From NCBI RefSeq assembly GCF_033807715.1, contig NC_084606.1, forward strand, positions 36,274,569-36,338,568: a stretch of DNA of 64,000 nt. The letters run 5' to 3'. A program made the translations under genes and the position numbers. This document shows, in pieces, positions 11,301 to 23,300 of this stretch (positions are counted from its first letter, which is position 1; every line of letters starts with the position of its first letter). The notes beneath the pieces are model-generated. The model was not told where the DNA came from and searched no databases. It saw only the letters and a list, made by a program, of their open reading frames with translations. The stretch is from Cololabis saira. Taxonomy: Eukaryota; Chordata; Actinopteri; Beloniformes; Belonidae.

Positions 11301-14300
11301 TTTAACTTCTCCATAGATGAGCTGATCAGCTGCAGCTGTGTCAGGAGCTCCGCTGTCCGCCGGAGCGCAGCTCTTCTAAAGCATGATTTATGGTCCGCGT
11401 TAAATATACGCAGAGCCTACGGCGTAGGGTACGCGGCAACGCGCGCCCTACGGTGCGTGTTGCCGCGTACCCTACGCCGTAGGCTCTGCGTTGGTGTAAC
11501 GCGGAACCATAAATCAGCCTTACCACATGCAGGCTGACTCCGCGCTCCCAGCGGATCAGCCGGCTGAGTCCTAACAGTTTCCCCCCTTTGTTGAAATGTC
11601 CACATTGCAAGTATTGTCGCTCTGTTGTCATCCTTTTTGGTAAAATGTAACCAAACTTTCGAGCGTTTATGACGCTTTGTCCCCGTGTTTTCCTGCTGGG
11701 CACGAATGCGCACGTTGTGCAACGTGCTTGGTGACGTCATTCGCGCCCACTGGAATCGATAAGGGAATCGTTTGGGAAAAAGGCAAACGATTCCAAGGAA
11801 TTGAAACACTGGGAACCGGTTCTCAACAAGAACCGGTTCTCGATTCCCATCCCTAGGAGCGCGTGAATTGCCCGTGATTGTCAGGCGGCGGCTCCGTGGC
11901 GGGGCTCCTGGGGCCTACTGTTGAAGGATTGTAGATGCGTGGGCTGACGTGTCTGCTGGGTTGGACTGTTGTTCGGGCTTTTGCAAAAGCCGGCATCATT
12001 TCCGAGGGGCCGCACGGCAGGAAAATGACTCGGTTATCAGCGCGGCCAGAGAGCTGCGGGCTCTGCCCGTCGCAGCTGATCAGTTCTCCTGGTCTGATTG
12101 ATCAGGCTCGGATGAATGCAGAAACGGAGGATGGAGATTTCGATGGGTTTGATTAATGTAATAACTTAAATAAAGCTCTATTTTTAATTTAAAAAAATTT
12201 CGCTCTATTTGTGTGTGTGTGTGGTTGTAAGGCGGCGCTCCGTTTGTGTAGACGCCGCCTTTTCGGTCGGTGCGCTGTGTGTGTGTTTTAAATCCAAAAA
12301 TACGGTAGTTACAGAAAAGTATCTACTCAGCATGTTAGACCTCTAGTGGAAAAGAACCAAACCGAGTGGAGGAGAGTCGGGCTGAGTAGGTGCTAGTGGA
12401 AAAGCACCATAAAGTTAAGCTTTCAATCCCAGCGACACACGTTCCTACGAGGAAGCAGAGCCGGCTCCCCGATCCCTGGGGGCTCTAGAAGCTCCTGGGG
12501 GGCCGAGCCCGGCTGAGGTTCCTACAAGAACTTCTGTCTCACAGACCTCCGGTACGTCAGTCCTGGACCCCCCAGGGCCGGCTGCTGCTGACGGGGGTAG
12601 AACAGTTCTCAGTTGTCACTGCGTGTTCAGACAGCACAGAACCGGCCACACCACTAGTACTGAGTCAGACACACGTTCGGCTCCTCACACATCTGCTCAG
12701 GTAGAAACAAGAGCCATGAACTAATCTGTTACTTGGAAGAAGTCGGCCGACGTGCTTGGACTTGTGTACTTGTTGCTCTTCTCTCACCGGAGACCTGAGG
12801 CTCTGGACCTGCTGAGTTTGATCCACACAGAGATCTGGCACGTTTGGTCTTGTTTAACCACTAAACAACATAAATGTTCTGCACAAGCATTCCAGCAGAG
12901 CAGAACCAGTCCTGTTGTTGCTGTTGATCAATGACAAGTCTAAATAGTCTCAATATTCACAGATTAATGTAAACGTGGTGCAGGTCACATGGTTTAACCC
13001 TCGTACTGTCTTCAGGTCAAGGAAGGAGGAAGGGAAGAAGGGAGGAAGGGAGGAAGGAAGGAAAGAAGCAAGGAAGGAAAGTAGGAAAGGAGGAAGGAAG
13101 GGAAAAAGAAGGAAAGAAGGAAGGAAGGAAGGGAAAAAGAAGGAAGGAAGGAAGGGAGGAAGGAAGGAAAGAAGCAAGGAAGGAAAGTAGGAAAGGAGGA
13201 AGGAAGGGAAAAAGAAGGAAGGAAGGAAGGAAGGAAGGGAGGAAGGAAGGAAGGAAGGAAAAAAGAAGGAAAGAAGGAAGGAAGGAAGGGAAAAAGAAGG
13301 AAAGAAGGAAGGAAGGAAGGAAGGGAAAAAGAAGGAAGGAAGGAAGGAAGGAAGGAAGGAAGGAAGGAAGGAAGGAAGGAAGGAAGGAAGGAAGGAAGGA
13401 AAAAAGAAGGAAAGAAGGAAGGAAAAAAGAAGGAAAGAAGGAAGGGAGAAAAGAAGGAAGGAAGAGAGAGAAGGAGGTAGGAAGGAAGGAAGGAAGGAAA
13501 GAGGGAAGGAAAGAGGGAAGGAGGAAGGAAGGGAAAAAGAAGGAAGGAAGGAAGGAAGGAAGGAAGGAAGGAAGAAAGGAAGGAAGGAAGGAAAAAAGAA
13601 GGAAAGAAGGAAGGGAGAAAAGAAGGAAGGAAGAGAGAGAAGGAGGTAGGAAGGAAGGAAGGAAAGAGGGAAGGAAAGAGGGAAGGAAAGAGGGAAGGAG
13701 GAAGGAAGGGAAAAAGAAGGAAAGAAGGAAGGAAGGAAGGAAGGAAGGAAGGAAGGAAGGAAGAAGGAAAGAAGGAAGAGAGAAAAGAAGGAAGGAAAGA
13801 AGGAGGGAAGGGAAAAAAGGAAGGAAGGAAGGAAGGAAGGAAGGAAGGAAGGAAGGAAGGAAGGAAGGAAGGAAGGAAGGAAGGAAGGAAGAAGGAAAGA
13901 AGGAAGAGAGAAAAGAAGGAAGGAAAGAAGGAGGGAAGGGAAAAAAAGGAAGGAAGGAAGGAAGGAAGGAAGGAAGGAAGGAAGGAAGGAAGGAAGGAAG
14001 GAAGGGAAAAAAGAATGAAGGAAAGAAAGGAGAAAACAAGGAAAGAAGAGAGAGCAGGAGGAAAGAAGGACAGTACAAGGGTTAAAGGACTGGTTATTTA
14101 TGGTGATTGTTTGTCCTTAAAACTCCTCCAGATCAGCATTCAGGCAACTGAACATCCACAAGGTTAGAATCTCTGAACTCATGTCATCAGGATCCATCAT
14201 CGTTCTAGAGATCTAAAGTCATAAATAAGTCAAATCAAGAAGCACAGCAACGTTTGGGATGAATACCGTCACAGACCCCGTCAATATCCAAGATCACAGC

Positions 14301-17300
14301 CTGTCCTAACTGCACGCGAGCGTCCGACTATTGCGTCACACTGCGTGGCATCGGACGCTCTCTGTCCTGAAACACTGAAAGCGTTATGGGCCCCCACGTT
14401 ATTTTGATTGACAGCTGAAAGTCGCCTTTTAAATGGCTGATTTATGGTTCCGCGTTACACCAACGCTGAACTTAGGCGTAGGCTACGCCGTCGATTTTAC
14501 ACAGAACCATAAATCAGCCTTTATTCACCGCACTACCTGCCCGTGCGCTCCTGAAAGAAACTCCTAAAATAACTACTAAAATAGTAAAGAGACAAGTAAA
14601 AGATGGGGAGTACTTGTAATCTTCCTACGTTTGTACTCTAAACAGAAAACGAGCTTGATATTGTGATATTTAAATGTTCTTCTATTTTCTTCCTGTCGCT
14701 CGCATTGAAAGCCGGTTGAAAGCGCTGTAGGAAACAGTCATGATGAGGAACGGCTGATCCAGTTAGTTGAAATGAGAAGTTATTTCTATGATTCCTCCTC
14801 ATTTCACTACAGAAACCTCAATAAAGTGGCAGAAAGAAATATTATCCTATTATTATATATTATCTTATCAGAACATTCTCCCTGTCCATCTCCCTCCAGC
14901 AGCTGCCACTTTATTGAGGTTCTTGTATTGAAATGACCGTTTCCTACAGCACTTTCAATCAGCTTTCAATGCGAGCGACAAGAAGAAAATAGAAGCAGGG
15001 CGTCCGACAAATGATCAGCTCAAAACGGAGCGCTGCGTTGTGCTGCGTCGCTCTGCGCCGCTCGCGGCCAGTTAGGACAGTCCAATAGAAAATAAAGCAA
15101 TGGAATTAATTTTGTCGCTGACGTTCGCTCGCATCGCATGCAGTTATGACACGGTGTGAGACTGGTCTCCAAATCTCGGAACAGATTCTGACTGCAGCGC
15201 CGCTTAGCAACGGAGGGTGGACGTCGCTTCCACAACAAAAACCCCGGTGCGTAGGTCTCCCTCCGTGTCGTCCTCTTAAGGGTCACCTGTTTCCTGCTGA
15301 CGCTGAACATCAGTGCATCATCAGCTTCCACCACCAATGCTACAGTTTTGCAGGTTTTCAGTTTAATCCACATATTTTCCTGTTCATTCTTATGGAAACT
15401 TTAAATATTCCCATAATCCTCCAAGCGTTGGTGCTACTGCAGATGATTGACACTAGTGCAGTGAGGCTGATGTGAAGTTGGTATGGTGGTGGTTGGGAGC
15501 GGGTCGTGGGTGTCGGTACCTGTATCCCTCGTCTCCTGGCAGGACGATGTCTCTGGCGGCCATGTTGGTGAAGAGTCGGACCGGAGACTGCTTCCTGCCC
15601 GTCTTCCCGTGCTTGTACAGAGGATGGTTGTCGTAGTCCACCTGGTTAGACACGGGAGCAGCGGTGTGAGCGGACCAAAGCTCCCACCAGGACAACGGAG
15701 GAGCCTGCAGGTGCAGCGTAGAGATGCACCGATAGGCCGATAATGGCCCTATCGGCTGTTCACATAAAACTCAACTTATCATCATAAGCACATCAGAAAT
15801 GACACCACCCACGAGTCTTTATGTCACACCATTCAAAAGTTATGGCAGAAAGTAGGAACTATCAAATATGGACCAATCAGATGAGGGGTGGTCACGCTTC
15901 TTGGCGTCTATCGTCGCCACGGTAACGCTTTTGACTGAGAAAAGTAATGCGCATCGTCGCAGGATGGAGATGCACATTTTGATGTATAACACACCTGGGT
16001 GCACGTTACGGTTCGGGCCGTATTAACGGGCACAGAAATGCGCCAAAATTACACAATTAATTCAAAATGGCCGACTTCCTGTTGGGTTTCAGCCATGGCG
16101 CCAAGAGACTTTTCTTTAAGTTGTGACATGATACAGGTGTGTATCGATTTTCGTTCATGTACGTCAAACCGTATTGTGGGGCTTGAGGCAAAAAGTTTTC
16201 TAGGGGGCGCTGTTGAGCCATTTTGCCACGCCCATTAATGTAAACCATTAAATATCACATTTTTCACCAGGCCTGGCGCGGTGCAAAATTTGGTGACTTT
16301 TTGGGCACGTTTAGCGGGAACAAAGGCCCTAATTTCGTCGGAAGAAGGAAAATAATAACGATGAAAAGAAATTAATTCTTACAGATACAATAGGGCCTTT
16401 GCACTGTCCGTGCTTGGGCCCTAATAACGAACTACATTATAAAGTAATGGATTCATAAGTCTTGATCATCAGCCGTTTGTCATTGTAGAAGACATCGGGT
16501 TTAGCCGCATCGTTAGCTGCTCGGATCCCGGTACGCGCTGCTGCGTCGTAAATATTTCACTGATGAAAGGAGCAATACTAGACTGGGCGTCGGTAACCCG
16601 CGGCTCTAGAGCCACATGCAGCTCTTTAGCGCCGCCCTACTGGCTCCTGGAGCTTTTTCAAAAATGTTTGACCTTTTTTTCCCCCTTTTTTTCCCTCTTC
16701 CTTTTTCCTTTCCTATTCAATCTCAACATTTCGACTTTTTTCTCGACATTTCGACTTTTTTCTCAAGATTGTACTTCAACATTAATCTCGGCATTTCGAC
16801 TTTTTTCTCGACATTTCGACTGCATAATGAAAAAAATAATCTTCCCCCAGTTCTAACTAATATAGAAACATGCAGCATGTGTTGCCTTCATTCTAAGGCT
16901 TTTACAAGACTTTTAATTTTTTTGCAGCTCCAGACATATTTGTTTTTTGTGTTTTTGGTCCAATACGGCTCTTTCATCATTTTGGGTTGCCGACCCCTGT
17001 TATAGACTATATACAGTTACATCCAAAGCAGTGAAGAGTTGCAATAAAACAGTGGTCAATTCATGATACTTTCTCATCTCTTAATTTTGACACCTAATAA
17101 TACAAATAAGTCAAGTCAAGTAAATGAGAAAATTGTTATAAATGAGAAAACAATATTGAAGAATTTACGGATTTCACGTTGTAATCGGTGATCGACAATA
17201 TCGGGATCAGCAGATACATGTTTTGGTGATCGGCCCTCAAAGTCCTGATCGGTGCATCTCTAGTGCAGCCTGGAGTCACCGCTCTTCAACAATCAGCTGA

Positions 17301-20300
17301 CGCGTGACGGCAGGAAACGATACCTGGTAGTCCAGCATGGTGAAGGACGGCAGACACTCCAGGATACGAGGCTCGAAGAAGTACGGGAAGATCCACATGG
17401 TGGGCATGTCGGCGTCACCGCCTGGACACACGGGCAAACATGGAGCTTACAACAGGAAACACTTGATTAACACAACGATGGACGGAAACAAGTGAAGCCC
17501 TGACGTTCTCTAGCCCAGTGGTCTCCAACCTTTTCTGTACCAGGACCGGTTTAATGTCTGACAATATTTTCACGGCCCAATCTAAATGTGTAGTTGATAA
17601 AAAATAAAATAACAAGATCGGTATTAAAAACGGTGGTATTTTCAATATAGTAATAATAATAATGAATAATAATAATAAAACATCATTTTCAAAAAAATAA
17701 AATGGAAATTGTAAATTACCTTAGTGTATTTTAAGTTTAAGATTCCCAGAATATTCTAATTTTTTGAGATAGGATATTTGAGTTTTCTTAAGCTGTAAGC
17801 CATGATCAGCAATATTAAAATAATAAAAGGCTTGCAATTTCAGTTGATTTGTAATGAATCCAGAATGTATGACATTTTTGTTTTTTTAATTGCATTACAG
17901 AAAATCACAATATTCTAATTTTCTGAGACAGTCCTGTATATTAATTCCTGATAAGTGCGATAAGTGTGTTAGTGCACAGCTTTGCTCATGTATACATGTG
18001 AGTGAGTGTACGTTTGTGTGAACATGAATGTACAATCTGCACAGACCAGGAATCCTGGTCTGTGATTGGACGACGCCTTGGTGTCGCTGCTGCTCATTTT
18101 TATAAAGTTTAGATTCTCTCAACTTCAAATTGACGCTCTGGACGCCTCCAACACCTCCCGCAGCACTTTCATAGACAATGAATGGCAGCCGGACGCCTAT
18201 GACGCCCGTGACGCCCGTGACGCTCTCAGTGTGAATCCAGGGTGAGACTCTTCAGTGTCTTAGGTTTGTAAAACTGCTTTATTGCAGGAAGAAGCTTGTG
18301 AATACTGACCGGGGCTCTGCAGCTTCCTCCACCTCTGGGATATGAGAGAGAAGGTGTTGGCCAGAGGCTTGACCAGGCCTCCGAAGGGCGGGTCGGCCAC
18401 CAGCACCACCTTCTCCCCGTCCTGCTCCGTGAGGAAGTGGTCCAGCACTGCAACAGAGGACTGGGACGCACACGTGCTTCATCACAGAGAGAAGCGGGAG
18501 ACGTGACTGGACTGACGACAAATGCACCTGAACTTACCTCTCCAGCAAAGAAGTGATTGTTGAACATGTTGTAGTGGCAGAACTCCTCCGGGCTGTAGAA
18601 CTGCGCGTACCTGCGGAACAAACAGAGCATGTACTCCTCCGCTCCGTCAAGGGAAAAGACAGCAAGTCAGACTAGAGGGCTGCATTGGGATCGGGTCCCA
18701 ATGCAAATTTGTTCGGGAGCGGGCGGTTTGAACTTTGCTGCGGCGGCTAAAAAAGAAAACACTGCGGGATCGGGATGGAGTCTAGCGACAAGATGGAAAT
18801 CAATGTCTACGTTTCCATGCATCAATAACCCTTTTAAAACCCGAATATTGGCAATAACCCGAATTTGCACGGCCATGTAAACACCAATAACCCCTTTGAA
18901 TAACCTGAATTGGCTCATATTCCGGTTTTTAAAAAGAATATGAGCCCTGGGTTACTACTTTTAAAACCTGAATATTGGGTCATGTAAACGCCAAACGGAA
19001 TATCCCCATCAAACGGAACAGGAATTTGTTTTCTGCACATGCTCTGTTCACAAGGAATCCTGGTCTTTTGAGTCCAGGAAGTTCTTCTAAACACGGAGAA
19101 TCAAGACCAGGAGGAGACTAATCACTTCATAAATGTAATGAAGGATATGAACATTTCTGCATTTGTAGACGGTAGAAAGTACCGGGATAGAAGATTTACA
19201 AGAAGGTGAGAGAAAAGTTGCGCGAAGCAGCATTTGTTTTGAATTTGGATACAGGAAGAAGAAGCGGAAAAGACGGGAATTGCGTCATCACGTTCTCCGT
19301 GCGTCGCTGGTTTGATCCAGATATCCCAAATGATTAATTACCATGTATACAGAATATTCCCAATGTTTCAGTAACCGGAATATTAGCAATAACCTGAATT
19401 TGACTGCATTTAAACGTAGAGAAGAACTTCAAACTAGGTCTTTACAAAACAAAGTCAAAGCAAGTCAGATATTTGGAGAAACTGTTTAGTGTCTGTGGAG
19501 CATCTTGGAGAGACGAGGGATTGGAACCTCAGTCGGTCAGCAGCATTCTCTTCCTCCACAGCAATGTAATGGCCACGTGATTCATTTGTTAAATTAATTA
19601 ATTTCATTCATTAACTTTGTTCATTTTATGTTATTTATTAGTGTTATTTGAGCCACTCACAGCTACTCTCGTTGCTATAACCTCAATCACATAATTGATG
19701 CGTGTATGAAAGGTGAAAAAGCTTGTGCGATGATGACAATGATGCATCTAACTTTCAGTCAGGTGCCCTATGAACTGTCAATTATCCATCACGCTTCACA
19801 ATGATCATGTTAACATTAAATCAGACAGATTTGTCCAGGACATTTCTCTTGCGGGACGAGAGAAGACACTAAATGAATGCATCTCTATTGTTGTGCAGCA
19901 TGAATTCTCAGAGTTTTGAGCGGGAGCAGGATGAAGAAAACAGTCCTGTCTTTTAAATCCAGTTTTCTACAAAAATAAAACATAATAAAAGTGGGTTTTG
20001 GCATTATAGCAAACTATTGTTGCCCTTGAAAAGGTGGATTCTATGTTTTTAATAGACGTTTCTGGACACTCAGACCAACAATTGGTCTCTGGTGTCATCT
20101 GCCCGCAGGACCTGGTGGTTTGTCCAGATGCAGAGGATCTCAGATGTGTGAAACAAACTTCCTCCAGACGATGCCGCCTTGACTTTGCTCTTCTTCTACG
20201 TGTGCCGTCGTCCACTTTAAAATGTACCGTGCTCAGTATTCTTAAAGCTTTTAGTGAGATGTTTGGATCCTGATCCGATCTGTGCTCTCTTTGGTCTGAC

Positions 20301-23300
20301 ACCAGAGGAATCTCCAGCTGCCCATGTTATTACAGCCTTTACCACACTCCTTGTGAGACGTTTATCCACTTCAGATGGAAACAACAAGCGCCTCCATCCT
20401 TTTTTCACTGGGTCAATGATGTTATTTTCTTTTTTTTGGCTTCTATAAGACCACTGCTTATGTCTGTCCTTCATGGCATTGTGTTTACACATGTTCAGAA
20501 GCGCAAACTGCTGAGGCCCCGTTTACACAGGGCAAAAACTGAGGCGTTTTCATGCGTTTTGGCCATTCGTTTACACGAAAACGGAGGTCAAAGCCCCCAA
20601 AAACGATCATTTCTGAAAACTCCGGCCAAAGTGGAGATTTTCAAAAACTCAGTTTTCACGTTTGCGTCTAAACAGAGAAAACGTAGGAAAACGGAGATTT
20701 ACGTCACATTATGCGACAGAAACGTCCCCAGCAGCGTCATGAGTGCGACCTGTGTTTACAATTTGTTTGGCCACCGTCAATATTTTATTTTATCTGTTTT
20801 AAATTCTCTCAGACTCTCGTTCCGTCTTGGAAGTAAAGCCTGAATTATGGTCCCGCGTTAAATCGACGCAGAGCCTACGGCGTAGGGTACGCGGCGATGC
20901 GCTCCGTACGGTGTTCGTCGCTGCGTACCCTACGCCGTAGGTTCTGCGTCGATTTAACGCGGGACCATATATCAGCCTTAACTGGAAGTTACACGAATAC
21001 ACGTGTCATTTGTTGATGTTTTTCCAGGATTCTGATTGGCTGGCATGACGTTAACAGCGTATTCATGCGGGTCCGTGTAAACGAGGATATTTTTGAAAAC
21101 GTAGAGGGGAAAATATCTGTTTTTGTAAATACCCGGCTACGTGAGTTTTACAGATCTGCTCATAATCGGTTCAAACTAAAATGACTAAGGATCAGCTGCA
21201 ACTTGCCCCAGGGGGAAACGGAGTCTTGCTCTGTGTTTGTCGCCAACACCCACAACAATCAGATCCTCTGGTTGGGTTTGAACACAGAACACCGCAGGAT
21301 TGAAAGACGGAGAACGAGCGTCTGCACGTCTCCTGCATGCACATGCACCAGCGGATCAAACACTGCATGACTGGGGGGTCCGGTATCCAGGAAACAGCAA
21401 GGTGTGCTGGAGGTGGGGGAACAGCCTGTAACCCTCGGCACACACAGCTCCTCCAGAAACACACAGAAACACCTCAGTCCAGCTGCTGGCTGAGCGCTTT
21501 AACCAGGCCTGCACGCATTGAACGGTAAGTGGTTGGTTTTTTTTTTCCATTAGAATTAGACATCTGTGTAACTAAATGTTCATTGTTTCATTTAATTCTT
21601 GAAGAATGAGCCAGGTCCTGCTCAAGGTTTCTTTTTTCCTTGCCACTGTTTGGCTTCAGGTTTTTCTCCCACTAGGGGAGTTTTTAGCTGCCATTGTTTA
21701 TGGAATAATTGCTCTGGGGTTTATGTTCTGGGACTTTGGAAAGATCATAGAGACAACTTCTTTTCTAATAGATGCTATATAAATAAAATTGAATTGAATG
21801 GAAGAAAAAGAGAGACGCTTGGTGTTCCGGAGTGAGCATGAACAGACAGGTCTCACATAAACCAGAGGAACTGGTTCAGTCTTCACGCCGGGGAAGACAA
21901 GACGACTGAAAGTACCTTGAAAAATGCAGAAACCAAACTGGTGGCCGTGTCTGACAGCTGTTTGTACCTTGTCTTGGGTCAGTGTGCTGAGATGGCAGAG
22001 GAGAGGTCAGCGGTGCAGCCCCAGCACTCAGCGCCCTCTGCAGGCTTCAGCGGTCTGCTGCAGGAGGCCAGCGCTCCTCTGGGCTCCAGCCAGGACAGAG
22101 CCGTCCAGCCGTTTCCCCGCTCACCCAAACTCCAGAGGAAGGCAGCCGTGGACGCGCCGCCGTCTGAGGTACGTCTGCACCTCTCAGAGCTAAACCAAAG
22201 ACCAAACTACCCAGTAATGACTTAGGAACAACAACACGTCGAGCCGTTAATGCTGAGAAACATCCTCCCATCTCCAGAGGCAGCTGTCCAAACATCTGGA
22301 GGAGCTGAAGGTGGAGAGCTCCAGGACTGATGCTCACATTGAGTCTCTGAAGAAACGCAGAGCCGATCTGTCTGTAAGTACGGACCCAGAATCTCATCGC
22401 ACCACCCAGACCCCCACCCAGACCGCCGCCACGCCACCCAGGCCGCACAAATCAGACCCCACCACCCAGACCGCCATCACACCAACCGGAACGCCGCTGC
22501 GCCCCCCAGACTGCACCACGCTAATCAGACTGCACCACGCTAATCAGACCGCGCCACGCTAATCAGACTGCACCACGCTAACCAGACTGCACCATGCTAA
22601 TCAGACTGCACCACGCTAACCAGACTGCACCACGCTAACCAGACTGCACCACGCTAATCAGACTGCACCACGCTAATCAGACTGCACCACGCTAATCAGA
22701 CTGCGCCACCCAGACCGCATGCTAACCAGGCCGCGCTAACCAGACCGCACCACCCAGACCGCACCAAGCTAACCAGACCGCGCCACCCAGACCGCACCAA
22801 GCTAACCAGACCGCGCCAAGCTAACCAGACCGCGCCACCCAGACCGCGCCAAGCTAACCAGACCGCGCCAAGCTAACCAGACCGCGCCACCCAGACCGCA
22901 CCAAGCTAACCAGACCGCGCTACCCAGACCGCACCAAGCTAACCAGACCGCGCCACCCAGACCGCCGCCGCGCCCTTTACCCACACGAATTGTTATATTA
23001 TCAACTGTGGAGGGAGGAATAATAACAAACCTCCGTTTTGAGAACACCATCTTTAAACATTTCAATGATTTTATGACACTTGTTGAAAAAGTAAAGATTG
23101 TCCCCCCCTGTCGTCCTCCCTATCATCCCCCGTCGTGCCCCCTGTCGTCCCCCCTGCCGTCCCCCCCTGTCGTCCCCTCCTGTCTTCCCTCCCACCTGAA
23201 GCGAACCTCGGAGGTCATGAAGCAGCAGGTAAGAGAGCACTTCAACAACATGCGGCGCGTCCTGCAGCAGGACGAGCAGGCCGCCCTGGACTCTCTGGAG

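Larger units (their letters stand above)
10507..12305 (+). mobile_element. pogo/Tigger-like element with TA duplication
   Basis: Flanked by TA on both sides (10505-10506, 12306-12307). The ends CCGTATTTTGGCC and CCGTATTTTTGGAT are inverted, and the internal phrase TTAGGCGCATATAA is typical of a fish Tigger-like family. A plus-strand frame before 12156 ([10 protein letters not shown] ... [11 protein letters not shown]) resembles the C-terminal tail of pogo-type transposases. It is broken by the inserted hAT element 10765-11855, so the transposase is not functional. Confidence 0.6.
9928..12409 (+). mobile_element. element B, longest copy, split by nested insertions, in zcchc4 intron 9
   Basis: The left terminus GCGTTTCCACCAGCACCTAC and the right terminus GTAGGTGCTAGTGGAAAAGC (reversed) form its inverted ends. 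10507-12305 is a later insertion, since both sides rejoin smoothly when compared with the copy at 25316-25560. 12410-12993 to the right shows no gene or repeat I recognise. Confidence 0.65.
15719..17262. mobile_element. hAT element in zcchc4 intron 8
   Basis: Inverted ends TAGAGATGCACCGAT, flanked by GTGCAGCG and GTGCAGCC (8 bp, one mismatch). The interior is filled by two later repeats (15795-16430 and 16585-17002). No transposase frame remains. Confidence 0.85.

Noticed and set aside
13017..14078. Long frames through the GGAA tracts (also 33755-34411)
   Set aside because: Artefacts of the simple repeat, as for the CCTT tract.
22047..22448. Minus-strand frame over TRIM-like exons 1-2
   Set aside because: Shadow of the plus-strand exons, which have canonical TRIM sizes and splice sites.
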